Part shown: one piece after another, positions 1 through 5,095 of the stretch
Layout of the letters: each line of letters opens with the position of its first letter
Numbering within the stretch: position 1 is the first letter of the stretch
The notes under the pieces: model-generated
What the model was told of the DNA's origin: nothing
Databases searched by the model: none
Seen by the model: only the letters and a program-made list of their open reading frames with translations
Translations under genes and position numbers: made by a program
Source: Flavipsychrobacter sp.
GTDB taxonomy: Bacteria > Bacteroidota > Bacteroidia > Chitinophagales > Chitinophagaceae
Reading direction: 5' to 3'
Assembly (NCBI GenBank): GCA_021156265.1
Contig: JAJNBR010000231.1
Coordinates: forward strand, 1-5,095
DNA length: 5,095 nucleotides

Positions 1-544
1 GCTGATAAAAGGCGCGCCGAAAAACCAGCGTTTCTATACCGGTATGGATTGCTATATCCACTGCATCGAATCGCTGCAGGGCACATTTATCAATGCGTTT
101 AGCCGTGCTTATGGTGAGAAGGCACTGGAGCTTTGCCAGGAAGTATTCCTGACCACAGACTGGAACGAAGAAAGCGATGAAAAACTCATGATGGCATCCT
201 ATGCCGGCGGGATGAGCATTGCTTACTCGCAAGTAGGTGTTGCGCATGCGGTGAGCTATGGATTAAGCTATCTGCTGGGTACCAAACATGGTATCGGCAA
301 TTGCATCGTGTTCAATCATCTCGAAGAATTTTATCCCGACGGTGTGCGCGAATTCCATGAAATGGTGCGCATGAATAACATCGATCTTCCTGTGGGTGTT
401 ACCAAAGGTCTTACCGATGAACAGTTCGATACCATGATCGATGTATCGCTGGGCATGGCACCGCTGTGGGAGAATGCCCTGGGTAAAGACTGGAAGCAGC
501 AAATGACCCGCGAACGCCTGCGTGCCCTGTACGAAAAACTATAG
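1..544 (+). CDS. kdnB: 3-deoxy-D-manno-octulosonate (Kdo) 8-oxidase KdnB, iron-type alcohol dehydrogenase family, 5'-truncated
   Basis: The frame is open from position 2 to the TAG at 542-544, so this is the C-terminal half of a longer gene; the ATG at 44 is internal. Counting that Met as residue 1, all four metal ligands typical of group III (iron-containing) alcohol dehydrogenases are present: Asp2 and His6 in the motif MDCYIHCIES, His68 in GVAHAVSYG and His82 in TKHGIGN. The wording around these ligands (CIESLQGTFINAFSRAYGE, NCIVFNHLEEFYP) is what I associate with KdnB rather than with general alcohol dehydrogenases such as FucO. KdnB oxidises C8 of Kdo in the cytoplasm; the aminotransferase KdnA then makes 8-amino-Kdo for the LPS core. 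KdnA is not visible and may lie upstream. The next gene starts 3 nt after the stop, so the two are probably co-transcribed. The family is near certain; the KdnB assignment rests on recalled sequence. Confidence 0.8.
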   Translation, partial: LIKGAPKNQRFYTGMDCYIHCIESLQGTFINAFSRAYGEKALELCQEVFLTTDWNEESDEKLMMASYAGGMSIAYSQVGVAHAVSYGLSYLLGTKHGIGNCIVFNHLEEFYPDGVREFHEMVRMNNIDLPVGVTKGLTDEQFDTMIDVSLGMAPLWENALGKDWKQQMTRERLRALYEKL

Positions 545-547
545 CTA

Positions 548-1315
548 TTGCGGCCATATAAAATAACCAACATTCTTTTTGTCATTGTCCTCGTGTTGCT
601 GGACATCGCATACCTGGGCGGAATAGTAGAGTGGTGGTCGCTGGTGATGGTGTTTATCGTTTATATCGTCCTGCTTGTACTGGGTGCAATATATATCGAG
701 TGGAATTTTTACCTCAGGTCATTCAATAGAGGCAAAAAGGAAAAACAAATCGCCCTCACCTTCGACGATGGACCGTCTGATATTACACCTGCCATTCTCG
801 ATGTATTAAAAGAGCAAAATGTACAAGCTGCATTTTTCACTATAGGCAAGAACGCTGCGAAACATCCTGAAATAGTAAAACGCTGGCATGAAGAAGGTCA
901 CGTTATTGGCAATCACAGCTATCATCATGGTTTTAATTTCGATTGGCAATCGCGAAAAAAAATAGTGGCTGAGATCGAACAAACCAACCATCTTATCCTG
1001 AAAACGATCGGAGTTACGCCCCTGCTTTTCCGCCCGCCGTACGGAGTCACAAATCCTAACGTGGCCAGGGCCGTAAACCATACGGGCATGCATTCTATAG
1101 GCTGGAGCGTGCGGTCTCTTGATACCCGGGGAAAAGATCCCATCAAGCTCTTAAACAAGCTTTTAACAGGGATTGAAAGCGGGGACATCATCCTTTTGCA
1201 TGATACTATGGCTATTACGCGTGAAATTTTAACGGATTTCATTGTTCAGGCCAGGCAAAAGGGCTTTACCTTTGCGCGCGTAGACCAACTTCTCGATATA
1301 GATGCGTATGCTTAG
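548..1315 (+). CDS. Membrane-anchored polysaccharide deacetylase (NodB homology, CE4 family)
   Basis: This 255-residue protein has two hydrophobic segments (about 8-26 and 30-50) followed by a complete NodB domain. All five catalytic motifs are visible: TFDDGP (71-76, catalytic base and metal Asp), the metal-binding H-S-x-x-H at 123-127 (GNHSYHH), RPPYG (162-166), SVRSLDTRG (187-195) and DIILLHDT (213-220). It should therefore be an active metal-dependent de-N-acetylase or deformylase; the substrate cannot be read from the sequence. The TTG at 548 is the only start that keeps the first membrane segment and its basic N-terminus (RPYK); the next in-frame Met is residue 34, inside the second segment. 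Basic residues before the first and after the second segment (RSFNRGKKEKQ) suggest that both ends are cytoplasmic. It sits between kdnB and a LolA-like gene, which fits an envelope glycolipid role. ArnD and NaxD are known NodB-family enzymes acting on undecaprenyl-linked sugars. Confidence 0.9.
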   Translation: MRPYKITNILFVIVLVLLDIAYLGGIVEWWSLVMVFIVYIVLLVLGAIYIEWNFYLRSFNRGKKEKQIALTFDDGPSDITPAILDVLKEQNVQAAFFTIGKNAAKHPEIVKRWHEEGHVIGNHSYHHGFNFDWQSRKKIVAEIEQTNHLILKTIGVTPLLFRPPYGVTNPNVARAVNHTGMHSIGWSVRSLDTRGKDPIKLLNKLLTGIESGDIILLHDTMAITREILTDFIVQARQKGFTFARVDQLLDIDAYA

Positions 1316-1943
1316 GGTTGCCGGATCAATCATCTTTCTATTCTGTTCTCTGCAGGTTTGTGCGCAGTCTAAAGGCTATCAGCCAGTAAAAGACGTGCGT
1401 GCTTTCCAGCAATCCTTATCGGGGGCCAATGCTACAAGACAAACCATCTCCAGCGATTTTACGCAGGTAAAGAACCTCTCGATGCTGGCAGAAAAGATCA
1501 AATCAAAAGGAAAGTTCTATTTCAAGAAAGAAGATAAAGTCCGTATCGAATACACGCACCCTTTTTCTTACCTGCTGGTGATGAACGGCGGCCAGCTGAT
1601 GGTAAAGGACGAGCAGAAGACCAGCAAGATCAACACAAAAAATAGTAAGACCATGCAATCAGTAAATCGCATCATAATAGATTGCATGCGCGGCACCGTA
1701 TTCCAGAATCCCGATTTCAAAACTTTGGCATACGAGAATGCCAATACCTACCTTTTGTCACTTGCACCTGCCACCCCAGTCATGAAGAAAATGTTCAGCA
1801 AGATCGACGTGTACATGAGCAGGAAGAATTTTGATGTGGACCACCTGACCATGACGGAAACCGGCGGCGACTTCACCGACATGGACTTTACCAATACACA
1901 GCACAACGTATCGCTGAATGAAGCACTGTTTAAGGTTAAGTAG
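1302..1943 (+). CDS. LolA-like periplasmic outer-membrane lipoprotein carrier family protein
   Basis: The 213-residue product has a Sec signal peptide: basic MRMLR, a hydrophobic core at 6-19, and a signal peptidase I site after VCA (residue 21). The mature part shows the LolA-type pattern: SSDFTQVKNLSMLAEKI (50-66), then GKFYFKKEDKVRIEYTHPF (70-88) and YLLVMNGGQLMVKD, the repeated beta-strands of the half-barrel that carries an acyl chain. Its length matches LolA (about 200-220 residues). In the general pathway LolA ferries lipoproteins from the LolCDE ABC transporter to the outer membrane. This copy lies in an operon with a lipoprotein and a hotdog dehydratase, as in flexirubin/aryl-polyene clusters, so it may be a dedicated paralogue that carries a lipid product or a specific lipoprotein rather than the housekeeping LolA. 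It overlaps the deacetylase by 14 nt. An ATG at 1308 (Met3) would leave an 8-nt overlap and an equally good signal peptide. Confidence 0.85.
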   Translation: MRMLRVAGSIIFLFCSLQVCAQSKGYQPVKDVRAFQQSLSGANATRQTISSDFTQVKNLSMLAEKIKSKGKFYFKKEDKVRIEYTHPFSYLLVMNGGQLMVKDEQKTSKINTKNSKTMQSVNRIIIDCMRGTVFQNPDFKTLAYENANTYLLSLAPATPVMKKMFSKIDVYMSRKNFDVDHLTMTETGGDFTDMDFTNTQHNVSLNEALFKVK

Positions 1944-2568
1944 TTTATTGCTCCTGTTTATTGCTTCCTGCAGCTCGCCGTACAAGCACCTGCAACAGGC
2001 ACCTGCCACCGCAAACTCAGCTTTCGTTTTTAAGCCTGCTTTTGACAAAGTATTGTACCGTGGCACTGTTGACGGCGGGTACTTATTCAAAAAATTCCAT
2101 TTGAGTGGTCTGCTGTTTTTCAAAACCTTAGAAAATGGCACGGTACGTGCTATATACCAGAATGAAATGGGCTTCACTTTTTTTGATTTTGAATGGGACA
2201 GCAATGATTCCTTCAAAGTGAACCAGGTGATGGCGCGGCTGGACAAGCCTGCAGTTATTAAGACGCTGAGGAAAGATATAGAGCTGCTTTTGATGAAGGG
2301 GCTAAAAAAAGATTCGGAGATCGCATTTACAGATAGGGGTAAACTGCTGTTCAGGCGTCTTGATATTAGTGGAGGCTATGCATACTACGTTGAGGACAGT
2401 GGCCGTTTAGTGAGAATAGAGAATGCAGGGAAGAGAAGTAAAGTAGTAACTATGACTATTGGAGGAAAAGATCAGCCCTCGGATATGCCCAAACAGGTTT
2501 TAATTGATCACCATAAAGCAAACTTCACAATTCAACTGACTAAACTGGATTCTTATGCTGATGAATGA
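1918..2568 (+). CDS. Putative outer-membrane lipoprotein of unknown family, possibly LolB-like/DUF3261-like
   Basis: This 216-residue protein begins with a lipoprotein signal peptide: basic MKHCLR, a hydrophobic run at 7-16, and lipobox IASC with the lipidated Cys at 18. Residues after Cys18 are SSPYKH, with no Asp at +2; the outer-membrane location is an inference. The body shows alternating hydrophobic strands (KFHLSGLLFFKTL, TVRAIYQNEMGFTFFDFEW), then a Leu-rich helix (VIKTLRKDIELLLMKGL) and a second strand-rich half. I do not recognise a named family with certainty. The size, the lipobox, the strand pattern and the position directly after a LolA-like gene suggest a LolB-like receptor or the DUF3261-type lipoprotein found in aryl-polyene clusters. 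The ATG at 1918 overlaps the LolA gene by 26 nt but is required for the basic signal-peptide start. No membrane span follows the lipobox. Confidence 0.8.
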   Translation: MKHCLRLSSLLLLFIASCSSPYKHLQQAPATANSAFVFKPAFDKVLYRGTVDGGYLFKKFHLSGLLFFKTLENGTVRAIYQNEMGFTFFDFEWDSNDSFKVNQVMARLDKPAVIKTLRKDIELLLMKGLKKDSEIAFTDRGKLLFRRLDISGGYAYYVEDSGRLVRIENAGKRSKVVTMTIGGKDQPSDMPKQVLIDHHKANFTIQLTKLDSYADE

Positions 2569-2920
2569 TTTCTACCGCATCGAATACCTACAGAGAGACC
2601 CTAACAGCATCTCATGTAAAATCGCCTTCAACAGGCAACACGATATTTTCAAAGGCCACTTTCCCGGTCAACCGGTAGTACCCGGTGTGTGCATGATGGA
2701 AATGGTAAAAGAACTGCTGGAACAGCAAACGGACCAGAATCTGTGGCTGCGGGATGCAGGACAGGTAAAATTCTTGCAGCTGATAACACCAGACGTGCAG
2801 CCGGTCATTAACATCAGCTGGCAGCAGGAAAAGAAGGGGTATACTGTAACTGCTTCTTTCAAAAACGACACCGGCGACCTCTTTAAACTTACCGGAAGCT
2901 TCGAACCTTCTAATGCATAA
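2555..2920 (+). CDS. FabZ/ApeI-like 3-hydroxyacyl-ACP dehydratase (single hotdog domain)
   Basis: This 121-residue cytosolic protein contains the FabZ signature HDIFKGHFPGQPVVPGVCMM (29-48). The catalytic His is His35 (GHFP) and the catalytic acid is Glu49 (MMEM), the pair that removes water from 3-hydroxyacyl-ACP. Later strands (DAGQVKFLQLITPDVQPVI and the closing LFKLTGSFE) complete one hotdog fold. It is shorter than housekeeping FabZ (about 140-150 residues) and resembles the compact dehydratases of flexirubin and aryl-polyene pathways, where the enzyme acts during polyene elongation. No ketosynthase or acyl carrier protein is visible here, so its partners must be encoded elsewhere. It overlaps the lipoprotein gene by 14 nt; an ATG at 2561 (Met3) would give an 8-nt ATGAATGA overlap and is about as likely. 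It is the last gene before a terminator. Confidence 0.88.
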   Translation: MLMNDFYRIEYLQRDPNSISCKIAFNRQHDIFKGHFPGQPVVPGVCMMEMVKELLEQQTDQNLWLRDAGQVKFLQLITPDVQPVINISWQQEKKGYTVTASFKNDTGDLFKLTGSFEPSNA

Positions 2921-2924
2921 ACAG

Positions 2925-2952
2925 AAAGCCCCTCTCTACAAGGGGCTTTTTT
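2925..2952 (+). terminator. Rho-independent terminator of the kdnB-to-dehydratase operon
   Basis: A perfect 9-bp stem (AAAGCCCCT at 2925-2933 with AGGGGCTTT at 2941-2949) closes a 7-nt loop and runs into six T (2947-2952). It begins 5 nt after the dehydratase stop. It lies 42 nt beyond the stop of the convergent glycosyltransferase gene. On the minus strand the hairpin is followed by TTTCTGTTT, so it may also stop that transcript, though less strongly. Confidence 0.92.
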
Positions 2953-2993
2953 ATTTACGACATTTCTTGTCCAATCAGCCAGGCTGTATCCGT

Positions 2994-4229
2994 TTACCTA
3001 AAACTGGCCCGCAATTGCCTGTATTCTGCACCTATCTTATACTGCCTGAAATACTCCCAGCTGGCGTAAAGAACAGTTAACGTAAACCAGATAGCGATTA
3101 CACGCATAGCCCAGATGATCTTGTAATGCACCACCGGCAGAAAATCAGGGAACAGCTTATCCAGGCTCAGGAAGTAGGGTATGGATGCGAGTATGTATAG
3201 CTTATAGTTCTTCGAGTAAACAGCATAAAAGAAGAAGAAAATCATGATAGGATGTGCATACCGCTCATGCATCTGGGTGTTGAAATAGAAAAAGTACAGC
3301 GTCACCAATCCTGACAGTAACATTAACATTTGCTTGTCGTCATCACTAATTGAAGCCCCTGTTCTGTTATAGCGCACCACGCGGAAGAACATAGGCAACA
3401 GCGCAAGTCCGCTCAGTGCAAAGAACAGCAACAAACCCCATTGCTTATAGGTCAGGACCAGGAATTTGGCATAATCAGGGGTGTGGTAAGGATCTGCCAG
3501 CGGTAGTACGTACCATAGATTAAAAGCGCCTATAGACACCTGTGGATACCTGCCTACAGGTGTAGATAAGATGTACCAAAGCTCCCCGCCATTACCTGTA
3601 ATAAGATAGGGCAGCACCATGGCGAACCAGGTGGCTGCAAATACTCCCAGCATCTTTACCCATGTTTTCACATCCCTTACGCTAAACAACCAAGCCAGTC
3701 CTATCACCGGTATATAAACTATTGGTTGTGGCTTCATGGCCAACGCCATGGCAAACAAGAAGGCGCTCCACACTGGTTTATTGAACGCAAATATCAATGC
3801 GAGAAACGAGAAGGCGGTATAAATGCTGTCAACCTGTCCCCATACATAAGAATTAAAGAGGTAGGCGAGGTTGAGCAACAGGTACATATAGGGTATTTCC
3901 CGGTTCACCACAGTCTGCCGGAAACAGCATAGGACTATCAGCGGCAGGAAATCAAAGAACAACGGGAAGAATTTGAGGTAGTAAATATTCTCCCGTATAT
4001 AGAACTCGCTGCCCTGCACCAGGTCGTATATCCATAGTATATAGAAATACATGGGGTGGTAGTTGGCAGTGGGATTGTCATAGATGTTGGTAACGCCATG
4101 ACGGTGTATATAAAGCGCCCAGTCAGTCCAGTACTCAAAATCAAACCGCATTGACAGGCGGGGAATGATCATAATGAGCAGAAGGAACAGCAGCCCTATC
4201 TCCAGCCTGGATTTCTTAATGTCTTGCAT
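2994..4229 (-). CDS. Gpi18-like (COG5542-type) GT-C integral membrane glycosyltransferase
   Basis: This 411-residue protein has roughly ten or more hydrophobic membrane segments, starting with residues 11-23 after a basic N-terminus (KKSR). It carries marks I associate with the bacterial Gpi18-like mannosyltransferase group, a GT-C fold family using lipid-phosphate sugar donors. These are an acidic first outer loop (DFEYWTDWALY, 30-40, with Asp36 a likely catalytic residue), NYHPMYFYILW (56-66), WGQVDSIY (130-137), MKPQPIV (165-171), GRYPQVSIGAFNLWYVL (226-242) and MHERYAHP (320-327). The active site would face the periplasm. Donor and acceptor are unknown; a cell-surface glycan or lipid is likely. 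The gene has its own candidate promoter and lies after the rpoD terminator, so it is probably transcribed alone. The ATG at 4227-4229 is the first in the frame after the intergenic gap, and the basic start fits. No Shine-Dalgarno sequence is present. Confidence 0.82.
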   Translation of the reverse strand: MQDIKKSRLEIGLLFLLLIMIIPRLSMRFDFEYWTDWALYIHRHGVTNIYDNPTANYHPMYFYILWIYDLVQGSEFYIRENIYYLKFFPLFFDFLPLIVLCCFRQTVVNREIPYMYLLLNLAYLFNSYVWGQVDSIYTAFSFLALIFAFNKPVWSAFLFAMALAMKPQPIVYIPVIGLAWLFSVRDVKTWVKMLGVFAATWFAMVLPYLITGNGGELWYILSTPVGRYPQVSIGAFNLWYVLPLADPYHTPDYAKFLVLTYKQWGLLLFFALSGLALLPMFFRVVRYNRTGASISDDDKQMLMLLSGLVTLYFFYFNTQMHERYAHPIMIFFFFYAVYSKNYKLYILASIPYFLSLDKLFPDFLPVVHYKIIWAMRVIAIWFTLTVLYASWEYFRQYKIGAEYRQLRASFR

Positions 4230-4246
4230 GTGTTAACGAAGCGCAC

Positions 4247-4278
4247 CAAAAATAATAGAATTGGCGGGAAGCCCTAAA
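4247..4278 (-). promoter_or_regulatory. Candidate Bacteroidota-type promoter for the GT-C glycosyltransferase gene
   Basis: On the minus strand TATTTTTG (plus-strand 4247-4254) matches the Bacteroidota -7 consensus TAnnTTTG exactly. Twenty nucleotides upstream, TTTA (4275-4278) is a weak match to the TTTG/TTG -33 element. Transcription would start near 4240, giving a leader of only about 10 nt before the ATG at 4229. The upstream element overlaps the T-rich tail of the rpoD terminator. The -7 match is seen directly; promoter activity is inferred. Confidence 0.45.
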
Positions 4279-4314
4279 AGAAAAAACCACCGGTGTTCTC
4301 ACACCGGCGGCTTT
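4276..4314 (-). terminator. Rho-independent terminator of rpoD
   Basis: Read on the minus strand, a 10-bp core stem (plus-strand arms 4287-4296 and 4301-4310, one G-U pair) can extend to 14 bp with a second G-U pair, around a 4-nt GAGA loop. It is followed by six T, one C and four T (4286 down to 4276). It begins about 20 nt after the rpoD stop and separates rpoD from the leftward glycosyltransferase gene. Confidence 0.93.
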
Positions 4315-4334
4315 CTATATCTATACTTACGAAA

Positions 4335-5095
4335 TTAACCTAAGTAAACTTTCAGCGCGTTGCTATAGCGGGCCTTTTGCAGGCGTTTGATAGCGCGCTC
4401 TTTGATCTGGCGGATACGTTCCTTTGTCAGGTCATATTTTTCGCCAATTTCTTCGATGGTCGGGCCATTGTCACCTTCCAGTCCGAAATAAGCAGCCAGT
4501 ATCTCAGCTTCGCGAACGCTCAGCGACTTCAGGATGCGGCGAATCTCGTTACGCAGAGAATCCTTCATCACATCATCATCTGTATCGTTAGCGCCTTCCA
4601 GCAGGTCGCCCATAGCTACATCCTCAGCTTCGTGCACAGGTGCATCCAGCGAAGTGTGGCGGGTATTGCTGGTGAAGATATTGGTGATCTCTGTTTCACT
4701 CATGTCCAGGATCTCGGCCAGTTCCTCTGTAGAAGGCTCACGCTCGTTCTCCTGTTCGAAAGCTATATATGCCTTATTCGCTTTATTATACGTACCTATC
4801 TTGTTCTGGGGCAGACGTACCAGGCGGCCTTGCTCGGCCAATGCCTGCAGTATCGACTGGCGAATCCACCATACGGCGTACGAAATGAATTTAAAACCCT
4901 TGGTTTCATCGAAACGCTGTGCAGCTTTGATCAGGCCGAGGTTGCCCTCGTTGATCAGGTCACTTAGCGACAAACCCTGGTGCTGGTACTGTTTGGCCAC
5001 CGAAACCACGAAGCGGAGGTTGGCTTTAACCAGTTTTTCGAGCGCACGTTGATCGCCCATATGTATCTTTTGGGCAAGCGTGGTCTCTTCTTCCG
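4335..5095 (-). CDS. rpoD: Primary RNA polymerase sigma factor RpoD (sigma-70/SigA), 5'-truncated at the window edge
   Basis: The stop is at 4335-4337, and the frame stays open through the right edge. The Met codon at 5058-5060 is internal: upstream codons read EEETTLAQKIH, the usual end of sigma region 1.2. Region 2 is complete, with ALEKLVKANLRFVVSVAKQY, INEGNLGLIKAAQRFDETKG and the -10 recognition stretch YAVWWIRQSILQALAEQGR. Region 3 (NKIGTYNKANKAYIAFEQE, REPSTEELAEILDMSE) follows, then an acidic linker (DTDDD). Region 4 has a helix-turn-helix at about 4380-4460 (TIEEIGEKYDLTKERIRQIK) for the -35 site. The protein ends in VYLG, as in other Bacteroidota sigma factors of about 285-290 residues, so some 35 N-terminal residues are missing here. 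It directs housekeeping transcription from TTTG/TAnnTTTG promoters. The wording of regions 2 and 3 (LPQNKIGTYNKANKAY) is what I recall from Chitinophagaceae. Confidence 0.96.
   Translation of the reverse strand, partial: EEETTLAQKIHMGDQRALEKLVKANLRFVVSVAKQYQHQGLSLSDLINEGNLGLIKAAQRFDETKGFKFISYAVWWIRQSILQALAEQGRLVRLPQNKIGTYNKANKAYIAFEQENEREPSTEELAEILDMSETEITNIFTSNTRHTSLDAPVHEAEDVAMGDLLEGANDTDDDVMKDSLRNEIRRILKSLSVREAEILAAYFGLEGDNGPTIEEIGEKYDLTKERIRQIKERAIKRLQKARYSNALKVYLG

Noticed and set aside
44..544. The ATG at 44 as the true start of the alcohol dehydrogenase gene.
   Set aside because: The frame is open upstream to the window edge, the codons before it encode family-like sequence (APKNQRFYTG), and the metal-ligand Asp lies directly after this Met, so the gene is truncated by the window.
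2137..2149. Small palindromic stretch GCACGGTACGTGC in the lipoprotein gene.
   Set aside because: Only 5-bp arms within coding sequence; no neighbouring regulatory signal.
1758..2246. A 162-codon minus-strand open frame across the LolA/lipoprotein junction.
   Set aside because: It lies antisense to two well-supported genes, shows no recognisable domain, and has a biased, basic composition typical of a shadow frame.
3536..3563. Inverted repeat ACACCTGT / ACAGGTGT with a 12-nt spacer.
   Set aside because: It is inside the glycosyltransferase coding region, encodes conserved-looking family residues, has no T tract, and an 8-bp repeat of this kind is expected by chance.
4377..5052. Two long plus-strand open frames (4377-4967 and 4534-5052) opposite rpoD.
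   Set aside because: rpoD is unmistakable on the minus strand. The plus-strand frames have Ser/Arg- or Cys/Phe-rich shadow composition and no domain.
5058..5060. ATG at 5060 (minus strand) as the rpoD start.
   Set aside because: Upstream codons in frame read EEETTLAQKIH, the normal end of sigma region 1.2, so this Met is internal.

Overview
The window looks like chromosomal DNA of a Bacteroidota bacterium, probably of the Chitinophagaceae or a near relative. Four things point there. The primary sigma factor at the right end is of the short Bacteroidota type. No gene start has a Shine-Dalgarno sequence. The one promoter candidate carries a TAnnTTTG -7 element. The proteins carry typical Bacteroidota signal peptides (…VCA|QS, and lipobox IASC). 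The taxonomic call comes from remembered family sequences and was not computed.

Layout. Positions 1-2920 hold a tightly packed rightward operon of five genes: the 3' part of kdnB (Kdo 8-oxidase); a membrane-anchored NodB-type deacetylase; a secreted LolA-like carrier; a lipoprotein of unknown family that may be LolB-like; and a short FabZ/ApeI-type hotdog dehydratase. The first junction has a 3-nt gap, and every later junction overlaps. The operon closes with a clear intrinsic terminator at 2925-2952. Two leftward genes follow: a Gpi18-like (COG5542-type) GT-C membrane glycosyltransferase at 2994-4229, and the primary sigma factor rpoD from 4335 to beyond the right edge. They are separated by the rpoD terminator and a candidate Bacteroidota promoter for the glycosyltransferase. 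No intergenic stretch exceeds about 110 bases, and I see no RNA genes, mobile elements or CRISPR.

How the genes may work together. kdnB belongs to 8-amino-Kdo (LPS core) synthesis. The deacetylase probably acts on a sugar substrate, possibly lipid-linked and at the cytoplasmic face. The LolA-like protein, the lipoprotein and the dehydratase resemble the accessory set that accompanies flexirubin/aryl-polyene type acyl biosynthesis. The operon is therefore best read as an envelope lipid or glycolipid module whose upstream part (kdnA, and perhaps ketosynthases and carrier protein) lies outside the window. No wholly new system is evident. The most interesting parts are the LolA/lipoprotein/dehydratase trio and the predicted inside topology of the deacetylase.
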